DNA of 14,282 nucleotides from Acidobacteriaceae bacterium (GTDB lineage Bacteria; Acidobacteriota; Terriglobia; Terriglobales; Acidobacteriaceae): positions 1 through 14,282 of the forward strand of contig JASHTU010000322.1 of NCBI GenBank assembly GCA_030040395.1. Reading direction: 5' to 3'. The first letter of the stretch is position 1, and each line of letters opens with the position of its first letter. The position numbers and the translations under genes are program-made. Of this stretch, positions 1 to 7,288 are shown piece after piece. Below the pieces are notes generated by a model that was given only the letters and a program-made list of their open reading frames with translations, was not told where the DNA came from and ran no database searches.

Positions 1-1650
1 GGGCCACAAGGACTCACGGGAAGGGCGCCGTACACCCTGCTTCTCGATGGCCAGCAGAGGCTCTGGGCCGCCACGGAGGCGGGGTTATTCGTAGCCCAAC
101 CGCCGTATTCGAGCTTTTCCCGGATCGCGGATGTGCCGCCGGCGCGGATTTGGACGGTTGCCCAGGGTAGCGATGGGACCATCTGGGCCGGCGGCGCCGA
201 CGGACTCTTCGCACTGGTTGCCGGACGCTGGAAGAACTGGACCAAAGCCAATGGTTTGAGCAATCAGGCGGTCATTTCCTTGGGCCCCGGAGCCCACGGA
301 GAGATGTGGATCGGCTATCGCTTTGGAGGCGGCATCGACCACGTCCATTTGCGGCCGGGAGGGTTGGCCATCGTGAAGGGCGTTCAGCGGCGCGGCAGCG
401 ATGGAATTGTCTACTTCCTCGATTTTGACCGGTCGGGGCGGCTGTGGGCGGGAACCGAACATGGCGTGGACGTTTGGGATGGCCGGCGCTGGAGCCACTA
501 CGACATGGGCGACGGGCTGGCGTGGAACGACTGCGACCTGGGCGGGTTTGCCCAGGGCGCCGATGGCGGCATCTGGATCGGGACCAGCAGCGGGCTCTCG
601 CACTTCAAGCCGATAACCCGTTGGTCACGGCCATCGCCGCCCACCGTGGTCTTTACCCTACTTCAAATGGGGAAGGTCGATATTTTCGGCCAACGCAACC
701 CGGCTTTCGCCTTCGATTCGGGAGCTTTGCGGGCAAGATACTCCGCCCTCAACGCCTTGGGCCAAAGCGGCGCAGAGTTCCGCTACCGCCTGGACGACCG
801 CTCGGCATGGACGGAGACGACGGAGCGGGAATTGGAGTTTGCCCGGCTGGCGCCCGGATCATACCAGCTCCAAGTTCAAGCGCAGGGCGGGGATGGAGCG
901 TGGAGTCCGTACGCGGATGAATTCTCTTTTTCGATCCTCACTCCCTGGTATTTGCGATGGTGGTTTATCGGAGGGTGTGCACTCATCCCCCTGGCGATCG
1001 TCCTGGTGATTGTCCAACTCCGCACCCGGGCCGCAAAAGGCCGGGAGCGCCACCTGCTGCGAATTGTGGACGAAAAGACCCGGGATCTGCGCGTCGCAAA
1101 TGAAGAGTTGCTCCGGCTTTCGACCATTGATGCGCTGACCGGATTGGCCAATCGGCGTTTGTTTGACCAGACGCTCGCTCGAGAATGTGCGAGGCTGAAC
1201 AGAGCCGGTTCGATTCTCTCGCTGGTGATCTTCGACGTGGATCAATTCAAGGCCCTGAATGATTCCGAGGGACACCAGCGCGGCGATGAATGCCTGGTTT
1301 TGCTGGGCAGGGAAATCGGGCGAGCCGGGAGGCGCAGCAGTGACTTGGCCGCACGCATGGGAGGGGAAGAGTTCGCTTTGATTCTCCCCGAGACCGACGC
1401 CATCCATGCCGCGCAGATTGCGGAGCAGGTGCGATTGGCCGTTGCGAACCTCCAGTTGCGCCATCCGGCATCGAATGTTGCGCCGTATCTAACGGTCAGC
1501 GCCGGCGTGGCCACGACAATTTCCGAAAGCTATCGCACGCCCAAAGATCTCGTGGCCGCCGCAGACGGGGCGCTTTACAGCGCCAAACGCAGGGGACGAA
1601 ACCGGGTGGAAGCAGCTCCGGAAGAAATTCGTCGAAAGAGCGCCGGGTAA
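1..1650 (+). CDS. Beta-propeller sensor diguanylate cyclase (Reg_prop / Y_Y_Y / TM / GGDEF), 5'-partial
   Basis: A membrane sensor that would make the second messenger c-di-GMP from two GTP. The frame is open from base 1, so the start lies outside the window; the GTG at 133 falls inside a propeller blade and is not a credible start. Counting residues from base 1, about 1-205 hold propeller-type repeats (GRLWAG, GTIWAGG, GGIWIG, each followed by a GL or GV turn), about 230-315 a Y_Y_Y domain, 320-341 one membrane helix, 346-373 a charged probable coiled coil, and 374 to about 541 the GGDEF domain. The active-site motif is GGEEF (454-458), with a metal-binding FDVD and an intact RSSD inhibitory site (445-448) exactly five residues upstream, so an active, product-inhibited cyclase is expected. 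The propeller and Y_Y_Y part should be periplasmic. The ligand is unknown. No EAL domain is present. It converges on the GH2 gene with a 27-bp gap. Confidence 0.93.
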   Translation, partial: GPQGLTGRAPYTLLLDGQQRLWAATEAGLFVAQPPYSSFSRIADVPPARIWTVAQGSDGTIWAGGADGLFALVAGRWKNWTKANGLSNQAVISLGPGAHGEMWIGYRFGGGIDHVHLRPGGLAIVKGVQRRGSDGIVYFLDFDRSGRLWAGTEHGVDVWDGRRWSHYDMGDGLAWNDCDLGGFAQGADGGIWIGTSSGLSHFKPITRWSRPSPPTVVFTLLQMGKVDIFGQRNPAFAFDSGALRARYSALNALGQSGAEFRYRLDDRSAWTETTERELEFARLAPGSYQLQVQAQGGDGAWSPYADEFSFSILTPWYLRWWFIGGCALIPLAIVLVIVQLRTRAAKGRERHLLRIVDEKTRDLRVANEELLRLSTIDALTGLANRRLFDQTLARECARLNRAGSILSLVIFDVDQFKALNDSEGHQRGDECLVLLGREIGRAGRRSSDLAARMGGEEFALILPETDAIHAAQIAEQVRLAVANLQLRHPASNVAPYLTVSAGVATTISESYRTPKDLVAAADGALYSAKRRGRNRVEAAPEEIRRKSAG

Positions 1651-1677
1651 CGAGTTGGCCCACCTCGGATCAGCGAA

Positions 1678-4600
1678 TCAATGGACGGCGATGGTTTGCG
1701 CCGTCAAGTTCCAGCCGCGGAGAGCGATTTGGGGCTGGGCCTGGCCGGCGGGGAAAGCGATGGTGACAGTGCGCTCGTCGCCGGGCAGGAGCGAGATGTA
1801 GTTGTCGCTGTAATAGGCGGGCAGGATGCGCTTGCCTGTGGCGGCGTCTTCAAGGGTGAGCTTGACCAGGACGGCCGCGGTTGGACCGGAGTTCTTGACG
1901 GTGACGTTGACATGGCGCTCGCCGCTGCCTGCGGGCGCGGCGGCGGAGGCCGTGAGCGTGGCCGGCGGCAGGGCGTTCAACTCCCGCAGGCTTGCTTCCT
2001 CCTTTGCCCACCAGTAGAAATTGTTACTAATGGGCGCGCCGGAAGGATCGGCGACGTCCAGTTCGACGAAGACGGCGTGGCCGGCGGCAAGCGCGTCGAG
2101 GTCGGGCTTGGCGACAGGAGTGCGGTTGTTCTCGGCGGCGAGGATTTGATTGCTGTGGTCGCTGAGAACTTTGCCGTCGAGGCCGACAACGCGAACGCGC
2201 ACCATCAAGGAGCGGGCGGCGCCGAGGTTGATGAGGTCGACAGAGTTGTCGGCGAAGTTGAGCTGGGCGTGGATAGGCTCGCACGCCTTCATGGTTCCAT
2301 AGAAACTGGATTGCGTGTCGTAGTCCCAACTGAGGAAGTTCCATTCGGTGCTGGGCCAGGCGGGCTGGGTCATCCAGATAAGGCGGCCGGAGTTGGGCTG
2401 CCAAAGATGCGCGGCGAAGCCCTCGAAGATGGCGCGATGGCCGGCGTAGTCGAGCATCTGCGCCTTGCGGACGAAGTCCTTAAAGGCGGTGGCCGCGCCG
2501 AATTCGGTATCCATGTGCGCCAGGTAAGGCGCAACCTCACCGTTGCCGCTCTGGTGAAAATCGTGATAGGCCCACGTGTCGCTGAGGGGCCAGCGATCGG
2601 GAACGGGGATGAAGGACTCGAGGCTCTCGAGCGTGGGCACGCTGGGAATGCCCAACTCGACCGAGAAGCCGCGGTTGATTTGGTAATAAGTCGAGAGTGG
2701 CTCGAAATGATAGGGGCCGGAGTTGCGCAGGTTCACACGGTTGGAGCTGCCGGTGTAGTAGCGGGTGTGGTCGAGGGTGCGGACGAGGCTTTCGAGGCCT
2801 TGATTGATGATGGGCTGAGGCACGCCCTCATTACGGCCGCACCAGACCACGATCGACGGATGGTGACGGAAGCGGAGAATCGCATCGCGCGCATTGTTAA
2901 GGAAGAGCGCGGGGTCTTCGGCTTCGAGATTGTAGTTTTGGGTGGAATCCCAGAAGTCGTTCCAGACCATCAAGCCGTACTTGTCCGCGAGGGCGTAGAA
3001 GCTTTCCTCGGTGCTTTGGCCCATCCAGTTGCGGATGATGTTGACGTGGGCGTCGCGATGGAGCCGGAAATAGGGTTCGAGGCGGGCGACGCTGACACGC
3101 TTGAGGGCGTCGTCCATACCCCAGTTGCCGCCGCGCGCGGCAATGCGCACTCCATTAACTTTGATGACCAGATCCGTGCCGGGCCAGCCCCCGGGAACGG
3201 GGCGAATGGAGGGCGAGCCCAAGGCGCCGGGCGCCAGGGTTTGCACCCAGGCTTGGCGCATGTATTCGGGCAGGATTTCACCCGGCGGGACGATGTTGGG
3301 AGTTTTGTCGTCGATTTCGCGAATGCCGTCGTGTGTGCCGTCGATGAGCGGGAGGGTTTCGTCGTGGGTGCGGCCGGGCAAGACTTCGACACGGCGCAGA
3401 TGGCCGGTGGCGTCGAAGAGGGAGAGCTCGTAACTGACCTCGCGCATGCCAAACTCGATGCGCTGCGTGGAGCTGACCTGACGGCCGATGCGAAAGGTGA
3501 CGGTAAGCGTGTGCAAGGTGGGATCGCCGTAGCCGTTGGGCCACCAGAGGCGTGGGTTCTGCACCTTGAGCTGCGAATAATCAGCGGGCTCGAGGCGAAC
3601 ATCGTTTTCGCCGGGAGCGAGATGGACGCGCCTGGTCACTTTGACATCGTCGAAGTCGGCAGTGAGGTCGCCGTCGACGGGCGCGTCGGAAAAGTTGACG
3701 AGCGGGGCTTCAATCTCGATGTCGGCTTCGCTCAGGTCGGGCTTGGGCAACGTAGTGATAACGTTGAGGTCGCCGACCTGGACCGGGCCTGAGGCGGTAA
3801 GGGTAACGTCCTGCCAGATGCCGGTATCGCGGTCGCGGATGCCGGGAATCCAGTCCCAGCCTTCGGTGGCCGCGAAGGTGGGGCCGTCGAGGACTTCCAT
3901 GCCGCCGTTTTCGCCGGGGCCGGCTTTGATGGATTCCTCGTACGCAATGCCGGGATGGGGCGGCGGCGAGACGCGGACAGCGAGAGCGTTTTCGCCGCTG
4001 GATGCGACGAGGCTGGTGACGTCGAATTTGCCGCGCAGGAAGGCTCCGGTAAAGCCGCCGAGCTTTTTGCCGTTGAGCCACACTTCAGCGGCGTAGTTGA
4101 CGCCCTGGAAGGTGAGGGTGAGGCGCTGGCCGCGGGCGGCCGCGGGGATTTTGAACTCGACGCGGTACCAGTAATCCTGGTGGGCGAGGCTTTCAGGGAT
4201 GGCGAGATCGTCGAGGCCATAATAGGGATCGGGATAGACGCCGCGGTCGATCATCGTCGTGAGCACAGTGCCGGGGACCGTGGCGACGAGCCAGTCCTTG
4301 TCGGCAAAGCCGGGTTTGGAGATTTCTTCGCCGCTGGCGTTCACCTTTGGGGCCGCGGCCAGGCGCCAGCCCCCTTCGAGCGTCCAGGGATTGCTTCCCC
4401 TCAATTCGCACCGAAGGTCTGCCGCCTGCAGGGCCTTGGCAACGGGCTTCTCCATGCCTCCTTTGCCGCGAGGGAAGGTTGAGGGGTCCTGCGGTTCGCT
4501 GTAGCCCGCTTGGCCCCGGGTCTGCACGGGCCAGTGCGCTGAGGCTTCTTCATAGGTGGGCAGAGTGAAATCCGGCGGAGCGGAGGCGAGGTCCTTGACC

Positions 4601-5301
4601 TGCGCCGCAGTGAGCGCTTCGCGATAAATTTTGAGGGCGGCGATTTTGCCGCCAAAGTGGGTGGATGTGAGGGGCGCGGGCGGATCGGGAGCCATGACGA
4701 GTTGCGCAGCAACTTCGCCTTGCGTGAGCGGGGTTACGGCCACCTGGACGCCGTCGGCGAAGAGCGTGACGCGCTCGCCGTCGCCGACGGCCACGGCCAG
4801 ATGCCACTCGGCGGCGTTGAGGGGGACTTCGCCGGCGATGAGTGAGGGCGAGGCTTGCGCGCTGCCCAGCCACAGGCCGAGGCGGTTATTCTCGACGCCG
4901 ATGAAACGCGCGTCTTCCGCGGCTGGATCGCCGATGCCGGCCAGCAAGACCGCGCCGGTGAGCGGCTCGGAAGGATGGAACCAAAAGGCGAGGGTCCACG
5001 ATGCGCGGCCGGCGAGCAAAGGATCGGAGGCTTCCGGTGGATTCAGGTGCAGGCGGTCGAGCAGCAGGGCCTCTGCAGTGTCGAGCGAAACAGCTGCAGA
5101 GAGAGGCTTCGTGAGCGCGGGGCCGTCGGGGAGAAATTCGGCGTTGTAAGGGCCGTAGGCTTCGGCGGGCAACGCTTGCGCGGGAGCGAGCGCGGATGCG
5201 GCCTGGAGAATCGCCGCGCCGGCGATGACGGTACGGAGGGCGCAACTGAGCGCAGAAAACCTGGATTCGGAGTTCGAGAAGAGAGCAACATGAATTTTCA
5301 T
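1678..5301 (-). CDS. Secreted LamG-GH2 glycoside hydrolase, exo-beta-D-glucosaminidase/beta-mannosidase-like
   Basis: A 1207-residue exported retaining glycosidase. The N-terminus is a signal peptide with a hydrophobic core at about 24-40, probably cleaved after APAQA near 43. Then come a LamG-like jelly roll (about 73-243), a GH2 sugar-binding domain (about 295-505), an Ig-like domain (to about 620), a family-specific insert (about 625-708), the TIM barrel (about 710-1010) and a C-terminal Ig-like region (1011-1207) resembling the exo-glucosaminidase type (PAYYSDNYISLLPGDERT). The acid/base is predicted as E825 in WCGRNEG and the nucleophile as E882 in FSVELGIPS. The following PTLESL stretch resembles exo-beta-glucosaminidases such as CsxA (recalled, not aligned). 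Substrate is therefore likely a beta-glucosaminide or beta-mannoside, but not settled. The ATG at 5301 is chosen because a signal peptide follows directly; ATG at 5313 and GTG at 5448 are alternatives, none with a clear ribosome site. Confidence 0.9.
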   Translation of the reverse strand: MKIHVALFSNSESRFSALSCALRTVIAGAAILQAASALAPAQALPAEAYGPYNAEFLPDGPALTKPLSAAVSLDTAEALLLDRLHLNPPEASDPLLAGRASWTLAFWFHPSEPLTGAVLLAGIGDPAAEDARFIGVENNRLGLWLGSAQASPSLIAGEVPLNAAEWHLAVAVGDGERVTLFADGVQVAVTPLTQGEVAAQLVMAPDPPAPLTSTHFGGKIAALKIYREALTAAQVKDLASAPPDFTLPTYEEASAHWPVQTRGQAGYSEPQDPSTFPRGKGGMEKPVAKALQAADLRCELRGSNPWTLEGGWRLAAAPKVNASGEEISKPGFADKDWLVATVPGTVLTTMIDRGVYPDPYYGLDDLAIPESLAHQDYWYRVEFKIPAAARGQRLTLTFQGVNYAAEVWLNGKKLGGFTGAFLRGKFDVTSLVASSGENALAVRVSPPPHPGIAYEESIKAGPGENGGMEVLDGPTFAATEGWDWIPGIRDRDTGIWQDVTLTASGPVQVGDLNVITTLPKPDLSEADIEIEAPLVNFSDAPVDGDLTADFDDVKVTRRVHLAPGENDVRLEPADYSQLKVQNPRLWWPNGYGDPTLHTLTVTFRIGRQVSSTQRIEFGMREVSYELSLFDATGHLRRVEVLPGRTHDETLPLIDGTHDGIREIDDKTPNIVPPGEILPEYMRQAWVQTLAPGALGSPSIRPVPGGWPGTDLVIKVNGVRIAARGGNWGMDDALKRVSVARLEPYFRLHRDAHVNIIRNWMGQSTEESFYALADKYGLMVWNDFWDSTQNYNLEAEDPALFLNNARDAILRFRHHPSIVVWCGRNEGVPQPIINQGLESLVRTLDHTRYYTGSSNRVNLRNSGPYHFEPLSTYYQINRGFSVELGIPSVPTLESLESFIPVPDRWPLSDTWAYHDFHQSGNGEVAPYLAHMDTEFGAATAFKDFVRKAQMLDYAGHRAIFEGFAAHLWQPNSGRLIWMTQPAWPSTEWNFLSWDYDTQSSFYGTMKACEPIHAQLNFADNSVDLINLGAARSLMVRVRVVGLDGKVLSDHSNQILAAENNRTPVAKPDLDALAAGHAVFVELDVADPSGAPISNNFYWWAKEEASLRELNALPPATLTASAAAPAGSGERHVNVTVKNSGPTAAVLVKLTLEDAATGKRILPAYYSDNYISLLPGDERTVTIAFPAGQAQPQIALRGWNLTAQTIAVH

Positions 5302-5481
5302 GGCGTGAACCATCTTATGCGAATGCCGTTTGGCTTGAACTCCAAAGCTGCCCACAGCTGCTTTAAGCCCATCTGGAGCCGGTGTCGAGCGCGATTCAAA
5401 CCGGGACCCCGACGCGCGGCAGGTCCCATGCAAGGATGAAGAAGACACGGGACCCGCGATTGCCGATGATTGCTCGCTCCA

Positions 5482-5510
5482 TTGCCTTTAAGCTCCAATC
5501 CCCCTAAACT
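5482..5510 (+). promoter_or_regulatory. Probable sigma-70 promoter of rpmE
   Basis: TTGCCT (5482-5487) and TAAACT (5505-5510) are 17 bp apart, each matching 4 of 6 consensus positions. Transcription would begin near 5517, about 30 bp before the rpmE start. The 246-bp gap between the GH2 and rpmE starts holds nothing else I recognise; no convincing minus-strand promoter for the GH2 gene was found. The call rests on sequence match and position only. Confidence 0.45.
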
Positions 5511-5547
5511 GGAAGAGAAGGATGCGAAGAGAGGTTCGTCTTTAGCG

Positions 5548-5775
5548 ATGCCGAAGGAAAAGATTCATCCCCATTACGCCGCGGTGCGGGTGGTGTGCGC
5601 CTGCGGAAACAATTTTGAAACCCGCTCAACCCACAAGGGCGACATCCACGTGGAAATCTGCTCCGTGTGTCACCCGTTCTTTACGGGCAAGCAGCGGCTG
5701 GTGGATACGGCCGGGCGCGTGGAGCGGTTCCGGCGGAAATACGCCAAAGCGGGCGAGGCGAAGGCGGCAAAGTAA
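5548..5775 (+). CDS. rpmE: 50S ribosomal protein L31, zinc-binding form
   Basis: A 75-residue large-subunit ribosomal protein. It starts [10 protein letters not shown] and carries the four-cysteine zinc site of the zinc-containing L31 form: C17 and C19 (VCACG), C38 and C41 (CSVC), followed by the family signature HPFFTGKQ and a basic tail ([10 protein letters not shown]). Length and cysteine spacing match E. coli L31 (C16, C18, C37, C40, recalled) with a one-residue shift. The open frame extends upstream to 5470, but homology begins only at the ATG at 5548 and the upstream part overlaps the predicted promoter. An AGAGAGG at 5528-5534 is the nearest ribosome site, with a longish 13-nt spacer. 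The gene is monocistronic by the look of it, with its own promoter and a strong hairpin terminator. Zinc-site cysteines suggest the zinc-replete paralogue; no cysteine-free copy is in the window. Confidence 0.96.
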   Translation: MPKEKIHPHYAAVRVVCACGNNFETRSTHKGDIHVEICSVCHPFFTGKQRLVDTAGRVERFRRKYAKAGEAKAAK

Positions 5776-5805
5776 AGCGCGGCCAGAAGGCAGGTTGATT
5801 CCATG

Positions 5806-5831
5806 GGCCTCCGCCGCGGCGGAGGCCTTTT
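5806..5831 (+). terminator. Rho-independent terminator of rpmE
   Basis: A perfect palindrome with arms GGCCTCCGCC (5806-5815) and GGCGGAGGCC (5818-5827) forms a stem of about 9-10 bp with a tiny GC loop and is followed at once by TTTT (5828-5831). It lies 30 bp after the rpmE stop. It also covers the ATG at 5803 that would give the longest dus reading frame, which argues against that start. Confidence 0.85.
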
Positions 5832-5850
5832 AGCGAAGAGAAGGCGACCG

Positions 5851-5864
5851 CTGGTTGCTGGTTG
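5851..5864 (+). repeat. Perfect 7-bp tandem doublet CTGGTTG x2
   Basis: Two exact copies of CTGGTTG sit side by side in the rpmE-dus intergenic region, just after the terminator. A two-copy 7-mer is near chance expectation (about one per window of this size), so it matters only as a possible companion to the larger heptamer array in dus. Confidence 0.5.
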
Positions 5865-5940
5865 GCCAACACGTAGCAGGTTGGAAGTTTCACGAGCATC
5901 AGGTTGTTTGGCGGTCCGAATGCCCCGTAGAGGTTTCACC

Positions 5941-7167
5941 GTGAAGAAGAACTGGGACAATCCGGTGGAGCACGCCATGCCTGCGGAGGCGCGGGTTCCC
6001 GCCGAGGTGTGGCTGGGCGCGGTCCCGGTGCGGCCGGCTACGGTGCTGGCGCCGATGGCGGGCGTTACCGATACGGTGTTCCGGCGCTTTATCCGCCACG
6101 CCAGCCTGTTCAGCAGGGACCAGGAGTCAGAGGTCAGGGATCAGGGGTCAACTGCGGCGGGAGTTGAGGCCCCGGTGACCAATGCGCAGTCGGGATGCGG
6201 ACTGCTGATGACCGAGTTCACCTCAGCGGACGGGCTGGCGCGCATGCGGGAGTCGAAGCGGCGTCGCTATCTGACGTTTTATGACGACGAGCATCCCATC
6301 GGGGCGCAACTGTTCGGGTCGAACCCCGCGACCCTGGCCGAGGCGGCGCGGATTGTGGAGGAGACGGGCTTCGACCTGGTGGATTTGAACCTGGGCTGTC
6401 CGGCTAAGCGCGTGGTGGGGTGCAATGGGGGGTCGGGCCTCTTGCGCGATCTGCCCCGGATCGCAGAAATCTTTCGCGCGGTGCGGCGGACGGTGACGAT
6501 TCCCTTCACCGTCAAGTTCCGGATAGGCTGGAACGATGGGCAGATTGTGTGCGTAGAGCTGGCGCGGATGGCGGAGGCCGAGGGCCTGGATGCCGTCGCT
6601 CTGCACGCCCGCACGCGGGAGCAGGGCTACAGCGGGCAGGCGCGGTGGGAGTGGATTGCGGCGGTGAAGCAGGTGGTGGGGATTCCGGTGATCGGCAATG
6701 GAGACATCCGCACGCCGGAGGACGCCGCGGCCATGGTGGCCGACACCGGCTGCGACGCGGTCATGATCGGGCGAGCAGCTCCGGCTAACCCTTGGATTTT
6801 CAGGCAGATTGCACAGTATACCTCAAGCGGAACTTATGAAAATCCGACCGTCGAGGACCGGCGCCGGATGATCCTGGCGTACTTTCAAATGCTGCTGGCA
6901 GAAGAGGAAGCCACCAAAGAGCTGCCGCGAGACGCGCGCATGGGCGATCCGGTGGGGAAGATGAAGCAGTTTGCGACTTGGTTCACGCACGGCGTGCCGG
7001 GCGGGGCCAAGCTGCGCGCGGCCATTTACCAGGCGCGCAGCGGAGCGCAGGTGCTGGACGAGGTGGAACGGTTCTTTGCCGCGCCCCTGGATGGGAGCGC
7101 CGCGGCCGAGCCGGAGGCCGGCGCGAAAATGCTGTCCTGGCCCGATGCGACGCTGGTTTGCGATTAA
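5941..7167 (+). CDS. dusB: tRNA-dihydrouridine synthase, DusB type, with heptamer-encoded insertion
   Basis: An FMN/NADPH enzyme reducing uridines to dihydrouridine in the tRNA D-loop. The GTG at 5941 is chosen because AGAGG (5929-5933) precedes it by 7 nt; ATG 5977 (behind GGTGGAG) is a close second, while ATG 5920 has weak support and ATG 5803 lies in the rpmE terminator. Counting from GTG as 1, the TIM-barrel motifs are all present: APMAGVTD (37-44), LNLGCPAKRV with catalytic C153 (149-158), TVKFRIGW with K192 (190-197), LHARTREQGYSG with H222 and R224 (221-232), IGNGDIRTPEDA (251-262) and the phosphate-binding MIGRAAPANPW (275-285). The helical tRNA-binding domain follows (about 300-380). 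At 408 residues it is longer than E. coli DusB (about 320). Much of the excess is an insertion at about 56-85, partly encoded by tandem heptamers. A subfamily assignment beyond Dus is less certain. Confidence 0.93.
   Translation: MKKNWDNPVEHAMPAEARVPAEVWLGAVPVRPATVLAPMAGVTDTVFRRFIRHASLFSRDQESEVRDQGSTAAGVEAPVTNAQSGCGLLMTEFTSADGLARMRESKRRRYLTFYDDEHPIGAQLFGSNPATLAEAARIVEETGFDLVDLNLGCPAKRVVGCNGGSGLLRDLPRIAEIFRAVRRTVTIPFTVKFRIGWNDGQIVCVELARMAEAEGLDAVALHARTREQGYSGQARWEWIAAVKQVVGIPVIGNGDIRTPEDAAAMVADTGCDAVMIGRAAPANPWIFRQIAQYTSSGTYENPTVEDRRRMILAYFQMLLAEEEATKELPRDARMGDPVGKMKQFATWFTHGVPGGAKLRAAIYQARSGAQVLDEVERFFAAPLDGSAAAEPEAGAKMLSWPDATLVCD
6114..6148 (+). repeat. Five tandem degenerate 7-bp repeats (CAGRRRY) inside dus
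   Basis: Five consecutive 7-bp units of consensus CAGRRRY fill this stretch, from CAGGGAC (6114-6120) to CAGGGGT (6142-6148). Every unit begins CAG and adjacent units agree at 20 of 28 positions. They encode the hydrophilic run SRDQESEVRDQGS within a Dus insertion. The period of 7 is not a codon multiple, so successive units are read in different frames, which points to a DNA-level repeat rather than a protein repeat. No other tandem run of this unit occurs in the window. Confidence 0.8.
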
Positions 7168-7172
7168 GGCTT

Positions 7173-7207
7173 GGGCGCAGACGCCCGGGTTCTCTTCTTC
7201 TTTTTCA
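7173..7207 (+). terminator. Possible weak terminator after dus
   Basis: Six bases after the dus stop, GGGCG (7173-7177) can pair with CGCCC (7182-7186) around a CAGA loop. A pyrimidine-rich, T-heavy tract follows (7190-7206). The 5-bp stem is short and the T tract is broken by C, so this is a tentative call. It lies between the convergent dus and permease genes; the rest of the 121-bp gap shows nothing recognisable. Confidence 0.35.
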
Positions 7208-7288
7208 AGGATCACTCTTGTCGGCTGATCGGTAACCGTCCTGCTCCGCATCGCTGGCAGTTGGCTCCGTCCGCTACGAGCCCCGAGC

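Noticed and set aside
1651..1677. Terminator between the convergent cyclase and GH2 genes
   Set aside because: Only a 4-bp CGAG/CTCG pairing is possible and there is no T tract on either strand.
1681..3792. A 703-codon open frame on the plus strand opposite the GH2 gene
   Set aside because: It is antisense to a gene with unmistakable GH2 domains and catalytic residues. Its low-complexity Gly/Val/Asp-rich translation is the usual mirror of a high-GC gene, with no recognisable domain.
5302..5448. N-terminal extension of the GH2 protein from a GTG at 5448
   Set aside because: It would place 49 hydrophilic residues before a signal peptide and has no ribosome site; starting at 5301 (or 5313) puts the signal peptide at the N-terminus.
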